Positions 44,331 to 53,109 of a stretch of DNA of 64,000 nt are shown piece by piece. Source of the stretch: Streptomyces sp. NBC_01241. GTDB taxonomy: Bacteria > Actinomycetota > Actinomycetes > Streptomycetales > Streptomycetaceae. Location of the stretch: the NCBI RefSeq assembly GCF_041435435.1, contig NZ_CP108494.1, positions 3,382,501 to 3,446,500 on the forward strand. The letters run 5' to 3'. The notes under the pieces are model-generated. The model did not search any database and was not told the DNA's origin. It saw only the letters and a list, made by a program, of their open reading frames with translations. The number at the start of each line of letters is the position of its first letter. Positions within the stretch are counted from its first letter, which is position 1. The translations under genes and the position numbers were made by a program.

Positions 44331-44577
44331 CAGCACGTCCCCCTTCGTGCGGTCCGGTGCCCGTTCCGGTCTCCCCCGCGATTCCGCGGAGTTCGAAGGG
44401 TCCGACAAGACCCCGTGAACTCCGCGGAAAGGAGCGAATCGGGCATGGATCCCGCAGTGTTACGACAGTCGAGCGGGGCTTCTTTGTACCACCCGCGTCA
44501 CCACGGACACCGGGTCGGTCCACCCCCTGTTCCCAAGGGAGAACCGGCCCGTGATGCCGCCGTTACGCCTCGGACCG

Positions 44578-46422
44578 TCAGTTGCCGAAGCCCACGATCG
44601 ACTTCATCGACTTCTCCGCCTCGTCATCGATCCCGCTGATGCTCGCGTGCACAAGGAAAGAGCGCCCGTTCGCATAGGCGACCCGGGAAAGGAAGAAGCC
44701 CCTTTCGACCGCGGAGGCCGCCGCCGGATGCCGCAGCACCATCTGCGGTGTGCCACCCGTGGGCGGGAGGGACGCGATACCGCCGCCCTTGTTCTTCTCC
44801 GCCGCCACATACATCAGCAGCCTGCCGCCCTCCACCCGCATCGGCATCATGGTCTGACCGGCCGGCGCCGCGGCCTTCCACTTGGTCCGACCGGTGTTCA
44901 GGTCGAAGGCCACGACCTTGTTGGTGGGATGGCGGGCCGCCATGTCGGGCTTCGTCGCCAGGTAGACCGCCCGGTCGTCGGCCGTCACGCCGAGGCAGTT
45001 GTCGAGACTCTTGCCGTCGGTGAGGAGCTCCTCGTCGCACTCCGTCACGTAGTCCTCGGTGCCACCGACCAGTTGGGAGCGGTAGGTGCCGTTCTCGTTG
45101 AGCACGAGGACGGCCCACTTGTCGTCCTGCTTCAGCGAGACGACCGGTGGGTTCGCCGAGTAGAACTGCGCGACCTGCCAGCCCTTCTTGACCTTGTACG
45201 TCCACTGGACCTTGCCGGTGACCGGGTCGATCCGCTGCACCTGCTGCTCCTTGTGGTCGTCGGCCGCCGTCTGACAGCTGGTGGCGGCGATCGCCACGGG
45301 ACCGCTCGCGAAGCCGAACGGCTGGCAGTTCCCCGGCAGTTTCCCGAAGAGCACCTTGCCGTCACTGACCCGGAAAGCATCCGTCCTGGTGGTGCGCCCC
45401 ACGGTCACGGTGTCGCCGTTGATCGCCATCGCGACCTCGGAGAGCTCGTCCCAGACGCCGTGGCGCCTGTAGGTCTTGTGCCAGCCGGCCTTGCCGGTCG
45501 TGAGGTCGACCATCTGGAGCGCGTCGCAGAACGCCCGGTCCCCGTGGCCGGACTTGATCCCGAGGACGATCTTGCCGTCGGCGGTGGCCTGCGAGGGCGC
45601 CGCGCACAGATTCGACGGCATGCGAAGGCTCCACTTCTGGCGACCGTCGGTGACCGAATAGCCGGAGAGCGTGTGGAACATGGCCTTGACGATGGTGTCG
45701 CCGACGATCCAGGGGCCGTACACGTCCGAGCCGTTGCGCGGCACGTCGACGCCGCCCTCCTGGATCCAGAGGACCTTCGCCTCGCCCGGCTTGCGCTGGG
45801 CGTTGAGCGCGTCGGCCTCCGCGCGGAGGTCGCGCGTGCCCGGACTCGGGTTCCCGGCCTTGTCGTCGCCCCCGTCACCGGAGGAGCTCGGCCCGGGATC
45901 GGTGCTCGCCTTCGCCGTGGGCTTCGACGCGTCGTCGCCGCTCCTGGCGAACCAGATGCCACCGCCGGCCAGCAGCACCACCGCGAGCACGCCACCGATG
46001 ACCGCTCCGCGTCGCCCCCGGAAGAACCCTCCGCCACCGGGCCGCGGCTGTGGCTGCGGGCTGAATCCGGGCTGCGGCTGCGGCGATTGGCCGTACGGAC
46101 CGGGCTGCGCGGGGGCGTTGTACGGACCGGGCTGCGTCGAGGCGTTGTACGGTCCCGGCTGCGCGGGGGCGTTGTACGGTCCCGGCTGCGGCGGCGCGTT
46201 GTACGGACCGGGCTGCGGAACACCGTACGGCCCCGGCTGTACGGGCGTGCCGTACGGCCCTGCGGCCTGGCCGGGCGCATCGTACGGCCCTGCGGCCTGG
46301 CCGGGCAGCGGCGCGGAGCCGTATCCGGGTGGGGGCGAGGACGGCTGAGCCGGCCCCGGTGGCGGATCGTACGGGGCCCCGAAGCCTCCCTGCGGCGGTT
46401 GCTGGCCGGGCGGCTGGGTCAT
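44578..46422 (-). CDS. Membrane-anchored PQQ-like beta-propeller protein (copy 3)
   Basis: The ATG at 46422 (MTQPPGQQPPQGGFGAPYDP) after AAGGGGGACGTGCTG gives 614 residues. The N-terminal repeats are of GPYNAPAQP type, then one transmembrane helix (AVIGGVLAVVLLAGGGIWFA) and an outer propeller with MVDLTTGKAGWHKT and VQRIDPVTGKVQWTYKV. The upstream sequence is nearly the same as that before copy 2 (CCCCCTTCGTGCGG on the plus strand), indicating duplication including the leader. Role unknown; envelope-localised by topology. Confidence 0.88.
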   Translation of the reverse strand: MTQPPGQQPPQGGFGAPYDPPPGPAQPSSPPPGYGSAPLPGQAAGPYDAPGQAAGPYGTPVQPGPYGVPQPGPYNAPPQPGPYNAPAQPGPYNASTQPGPYNAPAQPGPYGQSPQPQPGFSPQPQPRPGGGGFFRGRRGAVIGGVLAVVLLAGGGIWFARSGDDASKPTAKASTDPGPSSSGDGGDDKAGNPSPGTRDLRAEADALNAQRKPGEAKVLWIQEGGVDVPRNGSDVYGPWIVGDTIVKAMFHTLSGYSVTDGRQKWSLRMPSNLCAAPSQATADGKIVLGIKSGHGDRAFCDALQMVDLTTGKAGWHKTYRRHGVWDELSEVAMAINGDTVTVGRTTRTDAFRVSDGKVLFGKLPGNCQPFGFASGPVAIAATSCQTAADDHKEQQVQRIDPVTGKVQWTYKVKKGWQVAQFYSANPPVVSLKQDDKWAVLVLNENGTYRSQLVGGTEDYVTECDEELLTDGKSLDNCLGVTADDRAVYLATKPDMAARHPTNKVVAFDLNTGRTKWKAAAPAGQTMMPMRVEGGRLLMYVAAEKNKGGGIASLPPTGGTPQMVLRHPAAASAVERGFFLSRVAYANGRSFLVHASISGIDDEAEKSMKSIVGFGN

Positions 46423-46537
46423 CAGCACGTCCCCCTTCGTGCGGACCGGTCCGGCGTCTGTTACCTGCGCCGGGCGAGCATCCTTTCTACCACCCGCCCC
46501 ACAGACCACACCGGTCACACCGAAGGCACCGCAGCGA

Positions 46538-48352
46538 TCAGGCTTCCTCGGCCAGTTCCAGCCAGCGCATCTCCAACTCATCGCGCTCCGCGACCAGTTC
46601 GCGCAGCTCCGCGTCCAGCTTCGCCACCTTCTCGAAGTCCGTGGCGTTGTCCGCGATCTGGGCGTGCAGCGCGGTCTCCCGTGTCGACATCTTGTCGAGC
46701 TGCCGCTCCACCTTCTGCAGTTCCTTCTTCGCCGCGCGTGCGGCCTGCGGGGAGACGGTCGCGGCCGGCGCGGCCTTCTCCTTGGCCGCGGGCGCGGCGG
46801 AGGGGGTGGCCGCCTCCTCCATCCGCTGCCTGCGCTCCAGGTACTCGTCGATCCCACGCGGCAGCATCCGCAGCGCGCGGTCGCCGAGCAGCGCCATCAC
46901 CCGGTCCGTGGTGCGCTCGATGAAGAACCGGTCGTGGGAGATCACGATCATCGACCCGGGCCAGCCGTCGAGGAGGTCCTCCAGCTGGGTCAGGGTCTCG
47001 ATGTCGAGGTCGTTGGTGGGCTCGTCGAGGAAGAGGACGTTCGGCTCGTCCATCAGCAGACGCAGGATCTGGAGCCGGCGCCGCTCACCGCCGGAGAGGT
47101 CGCCGACCGGGGTCCACTGCTTCTCCTTCGAGAAGCCGAACTGCTCGCAGAGCTGGCCCGCGGTCATCTCCCGGCCCTTGCCGAGGTCGACCCGGTCCCG
47201 TACCTGCTGCACCGCTTCGAGCACCCGCAGGTTCGGGTTCAGCTCATGGACCTCCTGGGAGAGGTAGGCGAGCCTGACCGTCTTGCCGACGACGACCTTC
47301 CCGGCGGCGGGCTGGGTGTCGCCCTGCGTACGGGCCGCCTCGGCGAGCGCCCGCAGCAGCGAGGTCTTGCCCGCGCCGTTGACCCCGACCAGGCCGATCC
47401 GGTCGCCGGGGCCCAGCTGCCAGGTGAGGTGGGTGAGCAGCGTCTTGGGTCCCGCCTGGACGGTCACGTCCTCCAGGTCGAAGACGGTCTTGCCGAGCCG
47501 CGCGTTGGCGAACTTCATCAGCTCGCTGGTGTCGCGCGGCGGCGGCACGTCGGCGATCAGTTCGTTGGCCGCCTCGATGCGGTAGCGCGGCTTGGAGGTA
47601 CGGGCGGGGGCGCCACGGCGCAGCCAGGCCAGCTCCTTGCGCATCAGGTTCTGCCGCTTGGACTCCTCGGTCGCGGCGATCCGCTCCCGTTCGGCCCGGG
47701 CGAAGACGTAGTCGCTGTAGCCGCCCTCGTATTCGTGGACCGTGCCGCGCTGGACGTCCCACATGCGCGTACAGACCTGGTCGAGGAACCAGCGGTCGTG
47801 GGTGACGCAGACGAGCGCCGAACGGCGTGCCCGCAGATGGCCGGCGAGCCAGGAGATGCCCTCGACGTCGAGGTGGTTGGTCGGCTCGTCGAGGACGATC
47901 AGGTCCTGCTCGGCGATGAGCAGCTTGGCCAGCGCGATGCGGCGCCGCTCACCGCCGGAGAGCGGCGCGATGACGGTGTCCAGACCATGCTCGAAGCCCG
48001 GCAGGGCGAGCCCGCCGAAGAGCCCGGTGAGCACGTCGCGGATCTTGGCGCTGCCCGCCCACTCGTGGTCGGCGAGGTCGCCGATCACCTCGTGGCGGAT
48101 GGTCGCCTCCGGGTCGAGCGAGTCGTGCTGGGTCAGGACGCCGAGGCGCAGCCCACCGCTGTGGGTGACGCGGCCGCTGTCCGCCTCCTCCAGCCTGGCG
48201 AGCATCCGGATGAGGGTCGTCTTGCCGTCGCCGTTACGGCCCACGACACCGATCCGGTCCCCCTCGGACACCCCGAGGGACACGCCGTCGAGCAGGGCAC
48301 GGGTGCCGTACACCTTGCTGACCTGCTCGACATTGACCAGATTGACGGCCAT
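46538..48352 (-). CDS. ABC-F family ATPase, Uup-like
   Basis: A 604-residue soluble protein with two ABC domains: Walker A GVVGRNGDGKTTL (first) and GLVGVNGAGKTSL (second), with signatures LSGGERRRIAL and LSGGERRRLQI. There are no membrane segments. The linker between domains is of ABC-F type. The C-terminal 90 residues form a Lys/Glu-rich coiled coil, as in Uup, which binds DNA or the ribosome. ABC-F proteins act on the ribosome; resistance or rescue function cannot be distinguished here. It is divergent from yefM-yoeB. Confidence 0.9.
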   Translation of the reverse strand: MAVNLVNVEQVSKVYGTRALLDGVSLGVSEGDRIGVVGRNGDGKTTLIRMLARLEEADSGRVTHSGGLRLGVLTQHDSLDPEATIRHEVIGDLADHEWAGSAKIRDVLTGLFGGLALPGFEHGLDTVIAPLSGGERRRIALAKLLIAEQDLIVLDEPTNHLDVEGISWLAGHLRARRSALVCVTHDRWFLDQVCTRMWDVQRGTVHEYEGGYSDYVFARAERERIAATEESKRQNLMRKELAWLRRGAPARTSKPRYRIEAANELIADVPPPRDTSELMKFANARLGKTVFDLEDVTVQAGPKTLLTHLTWQLGPGDRIGLVGVNGAGKTSLLRALAEAARTQGDTQPAAGKVVVGKTVRLAYLSQEVHELNPNLRVLEAVQQVRDRVDLGKGREMTAGQLCEQFGFSKEKQWTPVGDLSGGERRRLQILRLLMDEPNVLFLDEPTNDLDIETLTQLEDLLDGWPGSMIVISHDRFFIERTTDRVMALLGDRALRMLPRGIDEYLERRQRMEEAATPSAAPAAKEKAAPAATVSPQAARAAKKELQKVERQLDKMSTRETALHAQIADNATDFEKVAKLDAELRELVAERDELEMRWLELAEEA

Positions 48353-48457
48353 TTCACTCCTGCCCCGGGGGATCGATCGACTTCCCAGGGTACGGGGCGG
48401 CGGCGGTGCGATGCCCGCTCGCCCTTGCCGCCCACCGCCTCCCGGACGTACGCTTTC

Positions 48458-48485
48458 CTGTACGTACAGAATTCTGTACGTACAG
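48458..48485 (+). promoter_or_regulatory. yefM-yoeB operator: two palindromes in one 28-bp palindrome
   Basis: CTGTACGTACAG occurs twice (48458-48469 and 48474-48485), separated by AATT, making a perfect 28-bp palindrome 13 bases before the yefM start. TGTACA-type repeats are the known recognition elements of YefM antitoxins. It is expected to mediate conditional autoregulation by the toxin:antitoxin ratio. Confidence 0.8.
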
Positions 48486-48498
48486 CTGGGAGGCGAAC

Positions 48499-48750
48499 AT
48501 GCGGACCATGACCTACACCGAATCGCGGGCGAAGTACGCCGAGACGCTCAACGCGGTCGTCGACGACCGCGAGGAAGTCATAGTGACGCGAGCCGGACAC
48601 GAACCGGTGGTGATCGTCGCACTCGACGAGTACGAGTCCCTGAAAGAAACCGCCTACCTGCTCCGGAGCCCCGAGAACGCCCGCCGCCTGCTGGCCTCGA
48701 TAGAGCGCCTGGAGTCCGGTGCGGGCATCGCACGGGAGCTCGCCGAGTGA
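48499..48750 (+). CDS. yefM: Type II antitoxin, Phd/YefM family
   Basis: The ATG at 48499 follows GGGAGGCG; 83 residues. The family start MRTMTYTESRAKYAETLNAV is followed by VIVTRAGHEPVVIVALDEYE (DNA-binding Phd/YefM fold), and a C-terminal toxin-wrapping helix contains LLRSPENARRLLASIE. It neutralises YoeB and represses the operon. The stop overlaps the yoeB start (GTGA). Confidence 0.94.
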   Translation: MRTMTYTESRAKYAETLNAVVDDREEVIVTRAGHEPVVIVALDEYESLKETAYLLRSPENARRLLASIERLESGAGIARELAE

Positions 48751-49007
48751 AATTCGTCTGGGACGAGTCGGCCTGGGAGGACTACGTCTGGTGGCAGGCG
48801 CAGGACCGGAAGATCCTCAAGCGGATCAATACGCTGTTGCAGGATGTCGCCCGGAACGGGAACGAGGGCATGGGAAAGCCAGAGCCCCTGAAGCACGGTT
48901 TCCAGGGGTTCTGGTCCCGCCGGATCACCGATGAGCACCGGCTCATCTACAAAGTCGTGAACGAAGAGGTCCGCATCGCCGCCTGCCGCTACCACTACGG
49001 CCGGTAG
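48747..49007 (+). CDS. yoeB: Type II toxin, YoeB ribosome-dependent mRNA interferase
   Basis: The GTG at 48747 gives 86 residues. The catalytic set known from E. coli YoeB is present at the same positions: Glu46 (GKPEPL), Arg65 (DEHRLIY), His83 and Tyr84 (CRYHYGR). The toxin cleaves mRNA at the ribosomal A site when the antitoxin is degraded. All key residues are intact, so it should be active. It is coupled to yefM by a 4-base overlap and convergent with ispE after 12 bases. Confidence 0.95.
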   Translation: MKFVWDESAWEDYVWWQAQDRKILKRINTLLQDVARNGNEGMGKPEPLKHGFQGFWSRRITDEHRLIYKVVNEEVRIAACRYHYGR

Positions 49008-49019
49008 CGGCAGCCGGTG

Positions 49020-49913
49020 TCAGACGACCGTGGCACCCGGCGCCGGGGAGACCGCGGCCCGGGCGTCGCGGCACGTGCCCGAGGTGATCAGCACCTCGGC
49101 CACCTTCCGGGCCGACTCCTCGTCCGCCACCAGGAACGCGGTGGTCGGCCCGGAGCCCGAGACCAGGGCGGCCAGGGCACCGGCCCCGGTGCCCGCGGCG
49201 AGGGTGTCGGCCAGCGAGGGGCGCAGGGACAGGGCGGCGGGCTGGAGGTCGTTGCTCAGGGCGTCCGCGAGCGCGGTGGTGTCCCCGGCGCGCAGTGCGG
49301 CGAGGAGCGCCGGTGAGGCCTCCGGTGCCGGGACGTCCGTACCGGCCGTGAGCCGGTCGAACTCACCGTAGACGGCCGGGGTGGAGAGCCCGCCGTCGGC
49401 GACCGCGAAGACCCAGTGGAAGGTTCCGCCGACATCGATCGGGGTCAGCCGCTCGCCGCGGCCGACGCCGAGGGCCGCGCCGCCGACGAGGCTGAACGGG
49501 ACGTCGCTGCCCAGCTCCGCGCAGATGGCGAGGAGCTCTTCCCGGGTGGCGCCGGTGGACCAGAGGGCGTCGCAGGCCAGCAGGGCGGCGGCACCGTCGG
49601 CACTGCCGCCCGCCATGCCGCCCGCGACAGGGATGTCCTTGGCGATGTGGATGTGCACATCGGGGGCGATGCCGTGCCGTTCGGCCAGTGCGATCGCGGC
49701 GCGGGCGGCGAGGTTCGTCGCGTCCAGCGGGACCTTCGCGGCGTCCGGGCCCGAGCAGGTGATGCGCAGCTCGTCGGCGGGGGTGACGGTGACCTCGTCG
49801 TACAGGCCGACGGCGAGGAAGACGTTGGCCAGGTCGTGGAAGCCGTCGGGGCGCGGGGCGCCGACCGCGAGCTGGACGTTGACCTTGGCCGGTACGCGGA
49901 CGGTGACGCTCAC
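49020..49913 (-). CDS. ispE: 4-diphosphocytidyl-2-C-methyl-D-erythritol kinase
   Basis: A 297-residue GHMP kinase. The N-terminal [20 protein letters not shown] and the ATP motif [19 protein letters not shown] (about residues 93-111) identify IspE, as does the third motif [13 protein letters not shown]. It phosphorylates CDP-methylerythritol in the MEP isoprenoid pathway. Its start overlaps the rsmA stop by 4 bases, the conserved actinobacterial rsmA-ispE order. Confidence 0.95.
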   Translation of the reverse strand: MSVTVRVPAKVNVQLAVGAPRPDGFHDLANVFLAVGLYDEVTVTPADELRITCSGPDAAKVPLDATNLAARAAIALAERHGIAPDVHIHIAKDIPVAGGMAGGSADGAAALLACDALWSTGATREELLAICAELGSDVPFSLVGGAALGVGRGERLTPIDVGGTFHWVFAVADGGLSTPAVYGEFDRLTAGTDVPAPEASPALLAALRAGDTTALADALSNDLQPAALSLRPSLADTLAAGTGAGALAALVSGSGPTTAFLVADEESARKVAEVLITSGTCRDARAAVSPAPGATVV

Positions 49914-50869
49914 TCGCCCCTCCCGGAGGGCTCGTTACGGGCGTTCCCGGCGGGCTCGTACCCGGCAGGCTCGTTCCCGGCAGGCTCGTACCCGGCAGGC
50001 TCGTACCCGGCGGGCTTGTTCTCGGCGATGGCGGCGAACTCCTCGACCGTCAGCGCCTCGCCGCGGGCCTGCGGCGAGATCCCGGCCGCGACCAGTGCCG
50101 CTTCGGCGGCGGGCGCGGAGCCCGCCCAGCCGGCCAGAGCCGCCCGCAGCGTCTTGCGGCGCTGGGCGAAGGCCGCGTCGACGACCGCGAAGACCTCGGT
50201 CCTGCTCGCGCTCGTCGCGATCGGCTCGGTGCGCCGGACCAGCGACACCAGACCGGAGTCGACGTTCGGGGCGGGCCAGAAGACGTTGCGGCCGATGGAC
50301 CCGGCCCGCTTGACGTCCGCGTACCAGTTGGCCTTCACCGACGGCACACCGTAGACCTTGTTGCCCGGCCGGGCGGCCAGCCGGTCGGCGACCTCGGCCT
50401 GGACCATGACGAGGGTCCGCTCGATCGACGGGAACCGCTCCAGCATCGTCAGCAGGACCGGCACGGCGACGTTGTACGGAAGGTTCGCGACCAGCGCGGT
50501 CGGCGCCGGGCCCGGCAGCTCCCGCACCAGCATCGCGTCGGAGTGCACCAGCGTGAACCGGTCGGCGCGCCCCGGCATCCGGGCGGCGACCGTGGCCGGC
50601 AGGGCGCGCGCCAGCACGTCGTCGATCTCGACGGCGACGACCCGGTCCGCCGCCTCCAGCAGCGCCAAAGTCAACGAGCCGAGCCCGGGACCGACTTCGA
50701 CGACGACGTCGTCCGGGCGGACTTCCGCCGTCCGCACGATCCGGCGAACCGTGTTGGCGTCGATGACGAAGTTCTGACCGCGCTGCTTGGTCGGGCGTAC
50801 GCCCAGCTCTGCGGCCAGCTCGCGGATGTCTGCGGGGCCCAGGAGGGCATCGGGCTCAGTGGTGCTCAC
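49910..50869 (-). CDS. rsmA: 16S rRNA (A1518/A1519-N6)-dimethyltransferase
   Basis: The GTG at 50869 gives 319 residues. RsmA/KsgA landmarks are [20 protein letters not shown], the SAM motif [17 protein letters not shown], and the catalytic [10 protein letters not shown] (NLPY). It dimethylates two adenines near the 3' end of 16S rRNA. The C-terminus carries an unusual tail of about 30 residues built of [10 protein letters not shown] pentapeptides, encoded by a 15-bp minisatellite. Confidence 0.95.
   Translation of the reverse strand: MSTTEPDALLGPADIRELAAELGVRPTKQRGQNFVIDANTVRRIVRTAEVRPDDVVVEVGPGLGSLTLALLEAADRVVAVEIDDVLARALPATVAARMPGRADRFTLVHSDAMLVRELPGPAPTALVANLPYNVAVPVLLTMLERFPSIERTLVMVQAEVADRLAARPGNKVYGVPSVKANWYADVKRAGSIGRNVFWPAPNVDSGLVSLVRRTEPIATSASRTEVFAVVDAAFAQRRKTLRAALAGWAGSAPAAEAALVAAGISPQARGEALTVEEFAAIAENKPAGYEPAGYEPAGNEPAGYEPAGNARNEPSGRGE
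49949..50023. repeat. 15-bp minisatellite encoding EPAGY/N repeats in rsmA
   Basis: Five head-to-tail 15-bp units (consensus on the plus strand GGCAGGCTCGTACCC) run from 49949 to 50023; the last is degenerate. Because 15 is a multiple of 3, copy-number change keeps frame and only lengthens the RsmA tail. Confidence 0.8.
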
Positions 50870-50948
50870 CCGGTAAGCGTACGGCCGCGGCGCGGCCGGG
50901 GGCTCGCGCCCATCGCGCACACGGCTTCTCCGGCCGGGCGCCGGGCTC

Positions 50949-51464
50949 CTACCTCCGCGGCCGGACCACGACCTCGTCGCCGTCGGCGAGTCCGCTGCCG
51001 AGGGCCGGTGTGACGCTGTCGCGGGCGGCGAGCGTGATGCCCTCGTCGGCGAGGAACTCGTCGATCTCGCTCGCGAAGGTGTGCAGGGTGCGGGGCCTGC
51101 CGTCGACGTCCAGCGTCACCGCCTTGTCGCAGGCCACGAACGCCGTGGTGCCACCGGCCAGGAACGCGACGACGAGGGCCTGTGGGACGAGTCGGCGCAG
51201 GCTCTCGGGCCCGGCCGGGGCCCTGTGCCGCGGGGCGGCCCGGCGCGCCACCACCCGACCGCCGGTGGCGCCGGTGGCGGGCGGGCGGCCTGGCGACGGC
51301 AGGTCGACGACGGTCGGGGCGTGGACCGCCCAGGCGGCGAGCGTCAGCCGCTCATGGAGCGGGACGGACGCGGGGGCGGCGGCCGGAAGCGGGGCGGGCG
51401 GTCGCGCCACCGCCGTACGCCCACTGCCGCGTGCCGCGCGGTGACTGCCCTTCGAGTTGCTCAC
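50949..51464 (-). CDS. Ubiquitin-like (DUF348) domain protein in the rpfB position, shortened
   Basis: The GTG at 51464 ([15 protein letters not shown]) gives 171 residues. There is a hydrophobic segment ([19 protein letters not shown], about 96-114), then a single ubiquitin-like DUF348 domain, [20 protein letters not shown] to [11 protein letters not shown], and then a stop. Full RpfB-type proteins carry up to three such domains plus G5 and a lysozyme-like Rpf domain; all of these are absent here. Only 79 bases separate it from rsmA, so nothing is hidden downstream. It lies between tatD and rsmA, exactly where rpfB stands in Mycobacterium. Confidence 0.75.
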   Translation of the reverse strand: MSNSKGSHRAARGSGRTAVARPPAPLPAAAPASVPLHERLTLAAWAVHAPTVVDLPSPGRPPATGATGGRVVARRAAPRHRAPAGPESLRRLVPQALVVAFLAGGTTAFVACDKAVTLDVDGRPRTLHTFASEIDEFLADEGITLAARDSVTPALGSGLADGDEVVVRPRR

Positions 51465-51585
51465 GATGCTCCAGAGGATCCGATCGGCCGGCTCGCCTGA
51501 TGGCGCCCGGGACAATAGCGGAGCATCGGTGACTCTCCAAAACGGCTCGACCGCGTACCGTCACCAACGGGTGGGTACGTACGAC

Positions 51586-52452
51586 TCAGTAGTCGAACGC
51601 GCGAGCGGTGTTGTCGACGATGGCCGACGCCAGGGCGTCCTCGTCCACGCCCTTCACCTCCGCCATGGCACGCAGCGTGACCGGAATGAGGTACGGCGCG
51701 TTGGGCCGTCCGCGGTACGGGGCGGGGGTCAGGAACGGCGCGTCCGTCTCGACCAGAACCAGTTCCATCGGCGCGACGGACAGCGCGTCGCGCAGCGGCT
51801 GGGCGTTCTTGAAGGTGACATTGCCCGCAAAGGACATGAAGTACCCGGCGTCCGCGCAGGTCCGGGCCATGTCGGCATCGCCGGAGTAACAGTGGAAGAC
51901 GGTCCGCTCGGGGGCGCCCGCCTCGGCGAGGACGCGCAGCACGTCCGCGTGCGCCTCGCGGTCGTGGATGACCAGCGCCTTGCCGTGCCGCTTGGCGATC
52001 TCGATGTGGGCGCGGAAGGACTCCTCCTGCGCGGCCATGCCCTCGGGGCCGGTACGGAAGTAGTCGAGCCCGGTCTCGCCGACACCGCGTACGTGGTCGA
52101 GTGCGGCCAGCGCGTCGATCTCCGCGAGCGCCTCGTGCAGCGCCGCTGTCCCGCCCCCTTCGCGCGCCCCCTGCCGTGACCGCCCTTCGGGATCGCCGTG
52201 CACGATGCGCGGCGCCTCGTTGGGGTGGAGGGCGACCGCCGCGTGCACGCTCGCGTGCGCGGCGGCGGTCTCGGCCGCCCATCGTGAACCGGCCACGTCG
52301 CAGCCCACCTGGATCACCGTGGTCACGTTGACCGCCGCGGCCCTGGCCAGGCCCTCCTCGACGGTCGCGTCCTGCATGTCCAGGTGGGTGTGCGAATCGG
52401 CGACCGGCACCCGGAGGGATTCGGGCAGCGGCGGGGCTTCGGTACGGCTCAT
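51586..52452 (-). CDS. tatD: TatD family metal-dependent hydrolase (DNase)
   Basis: A 288-residue TIM-barrel hydrolase. It has VADSHTHLDMQ with the first metal-binding His pair (HTH), GVGETGLDYF with the metal-ligand Glu, VIHDREAHAD, VFHCYSGDADMA and the final LVETDAPFLTP, all TatD signatures. The enzyme is a Mg-dependent 3'-5' exonuclease. A short insertion, about HGDPEGRSRQGAREGGG, follows ALHPNEAP. It lies upstream of the shortened rpf-like gene. Confidence 0.94.
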   Translation of the reverse strand: MSRTEAPPLPESLRVPVADSHTHLDMQDATVEEGLARAAAVNVTTVIQVGCDVAGSRWAAETAAAHASVHAAVALHPNEAPRIVHGDPEGRSRQGAREGGGTAALHEALAEIDALAALDHVRGVGETGLDYFRTGPEGMAAQEESFRAHIEIAKRHGKALVIHDREAHADVLRVLAEAGAPERTVFHCYSGDADMARTCADAGYFMSFAGNVTFKNAQPLRDALSVAPMELVLVETDAPFLTPAPYRGRPNAPYLIPVTLRAMAEVKGVDEDALASAIVDNTARAFDY

Positions 52453-52513
52453 GACGACGATCGTACGAGGACCGCGCCGGGCGCCTCGCCGGCGGTGGAA
52501 GCCGGACGGCCTT

Positions 52514-52549
52514 ACGACCTCACCCGCGATGGAGAGCGGGTGAGGTCGT
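52514..52549 (-). terminator. Terminator between the zinc-finger-like gene and tatD
   Basis: ACGACCTCACCCGC (52514-52527) and GCGGGTGAGGTCGT (52536-52549) make a 14-bp perfect stem with an 8-base loop. The distal arm includes the stop region of the upstream (minus-strand) gene. Confidence 0.7.
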
Positions 52550-52932
52550 TACCTGCGATGGAAGGGGTGCAGCAGGTCGGACAGGTGCCAGTGGTGCTGC
52601 GCGCCCGCGGGTGCGGCGGCCATGGCCTCGTCGTCCTGGGCGCCGATGCCCTCGACGGGCGGCCGCGTGGGCCGGGGCGTGTGAAGCAGATTCTGGACGG
52701 CCGAGACCCGGCCGGCCCCCATGATCCGGACCACGTGCCCGTCGCAGTTCACGCAGCTGGGCCGCGAGAGCGGCGAGGGAACCCGCTCCCCGTTCGCCTT
52801 GTATATGACGTAGTCGTTGTTGGAGCCGTCGGCGTGGTGCTCTATCTCGTAGGCCTGTTCCCAGCCGTGTCCGCACTTCATGCAGGCGAAGGCATACGCC
52901 TCATGGACGGTGGTAGGTGTGATCTCGCTCAT
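52549..52932 (-). CDS. Conserved hypothetical protein with two Cys pairs
   Basis: The ATG at 52932 (MSEITPTTVHEAYAFACMKC), preceded by AGGAGCAGGC, gives 127 residues. Two CxxC pairs, CMKCGHGW and CVNCDGH, flank a region with DYVIYKANGERVPSPLSRPS and look like a split zinc ribbon. The C-terminus is His-rich (QHHWHLSDLLHPFHRR). Such proteins are widespread in Streptomyces without known function. The frame can be extended upstream to 53049, but without sequence support. Confidence 0.78.
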   Translation of the reverse strand: MSEITPTTVHEAYAFACMKCGHGWEQAYEIEHHADGSNNDYVIYKANGERVPSPLSRPSCVNCDGHVVRIMGAGRVSAVQNLLHTPRPTRPPVEGIGAQDDEAMAAAPAGAQHHWHLSDLLHPFHRR

Positions 52933-53109
52933 GCCTGCTCCTTTGGTCCGCCGGACGGGCACTCCGGAGAATGCGTCCTTGGTCCAGTGGACGCCCTTAC
53001 CAGCGGCAGCGCATCGGACCGTGACGAGTGTTGGAGCGGTTTTGGCCATCTCGTGGCAGAAAGGCCCGGTACGCGACTCCCGCTTTGCTTACGAGATCAG
53101 TTCGTTGAC

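Noticed and set aside
40370..46422. Quinoprotein (PQQ-dependent) dehydrogenases
   Set aside because: Only propeller blades are seen; the cofactor-binding and heme residues are not visible, and the single-helix topology fits non-enzymatic scaffolds.
40325..46923. Long plus-strand frames opposite the three propeller genes
   Set aside because: The real proteins are on the minus strand with shared starts, helices and propeller blades; the plus frames are low-complexity.
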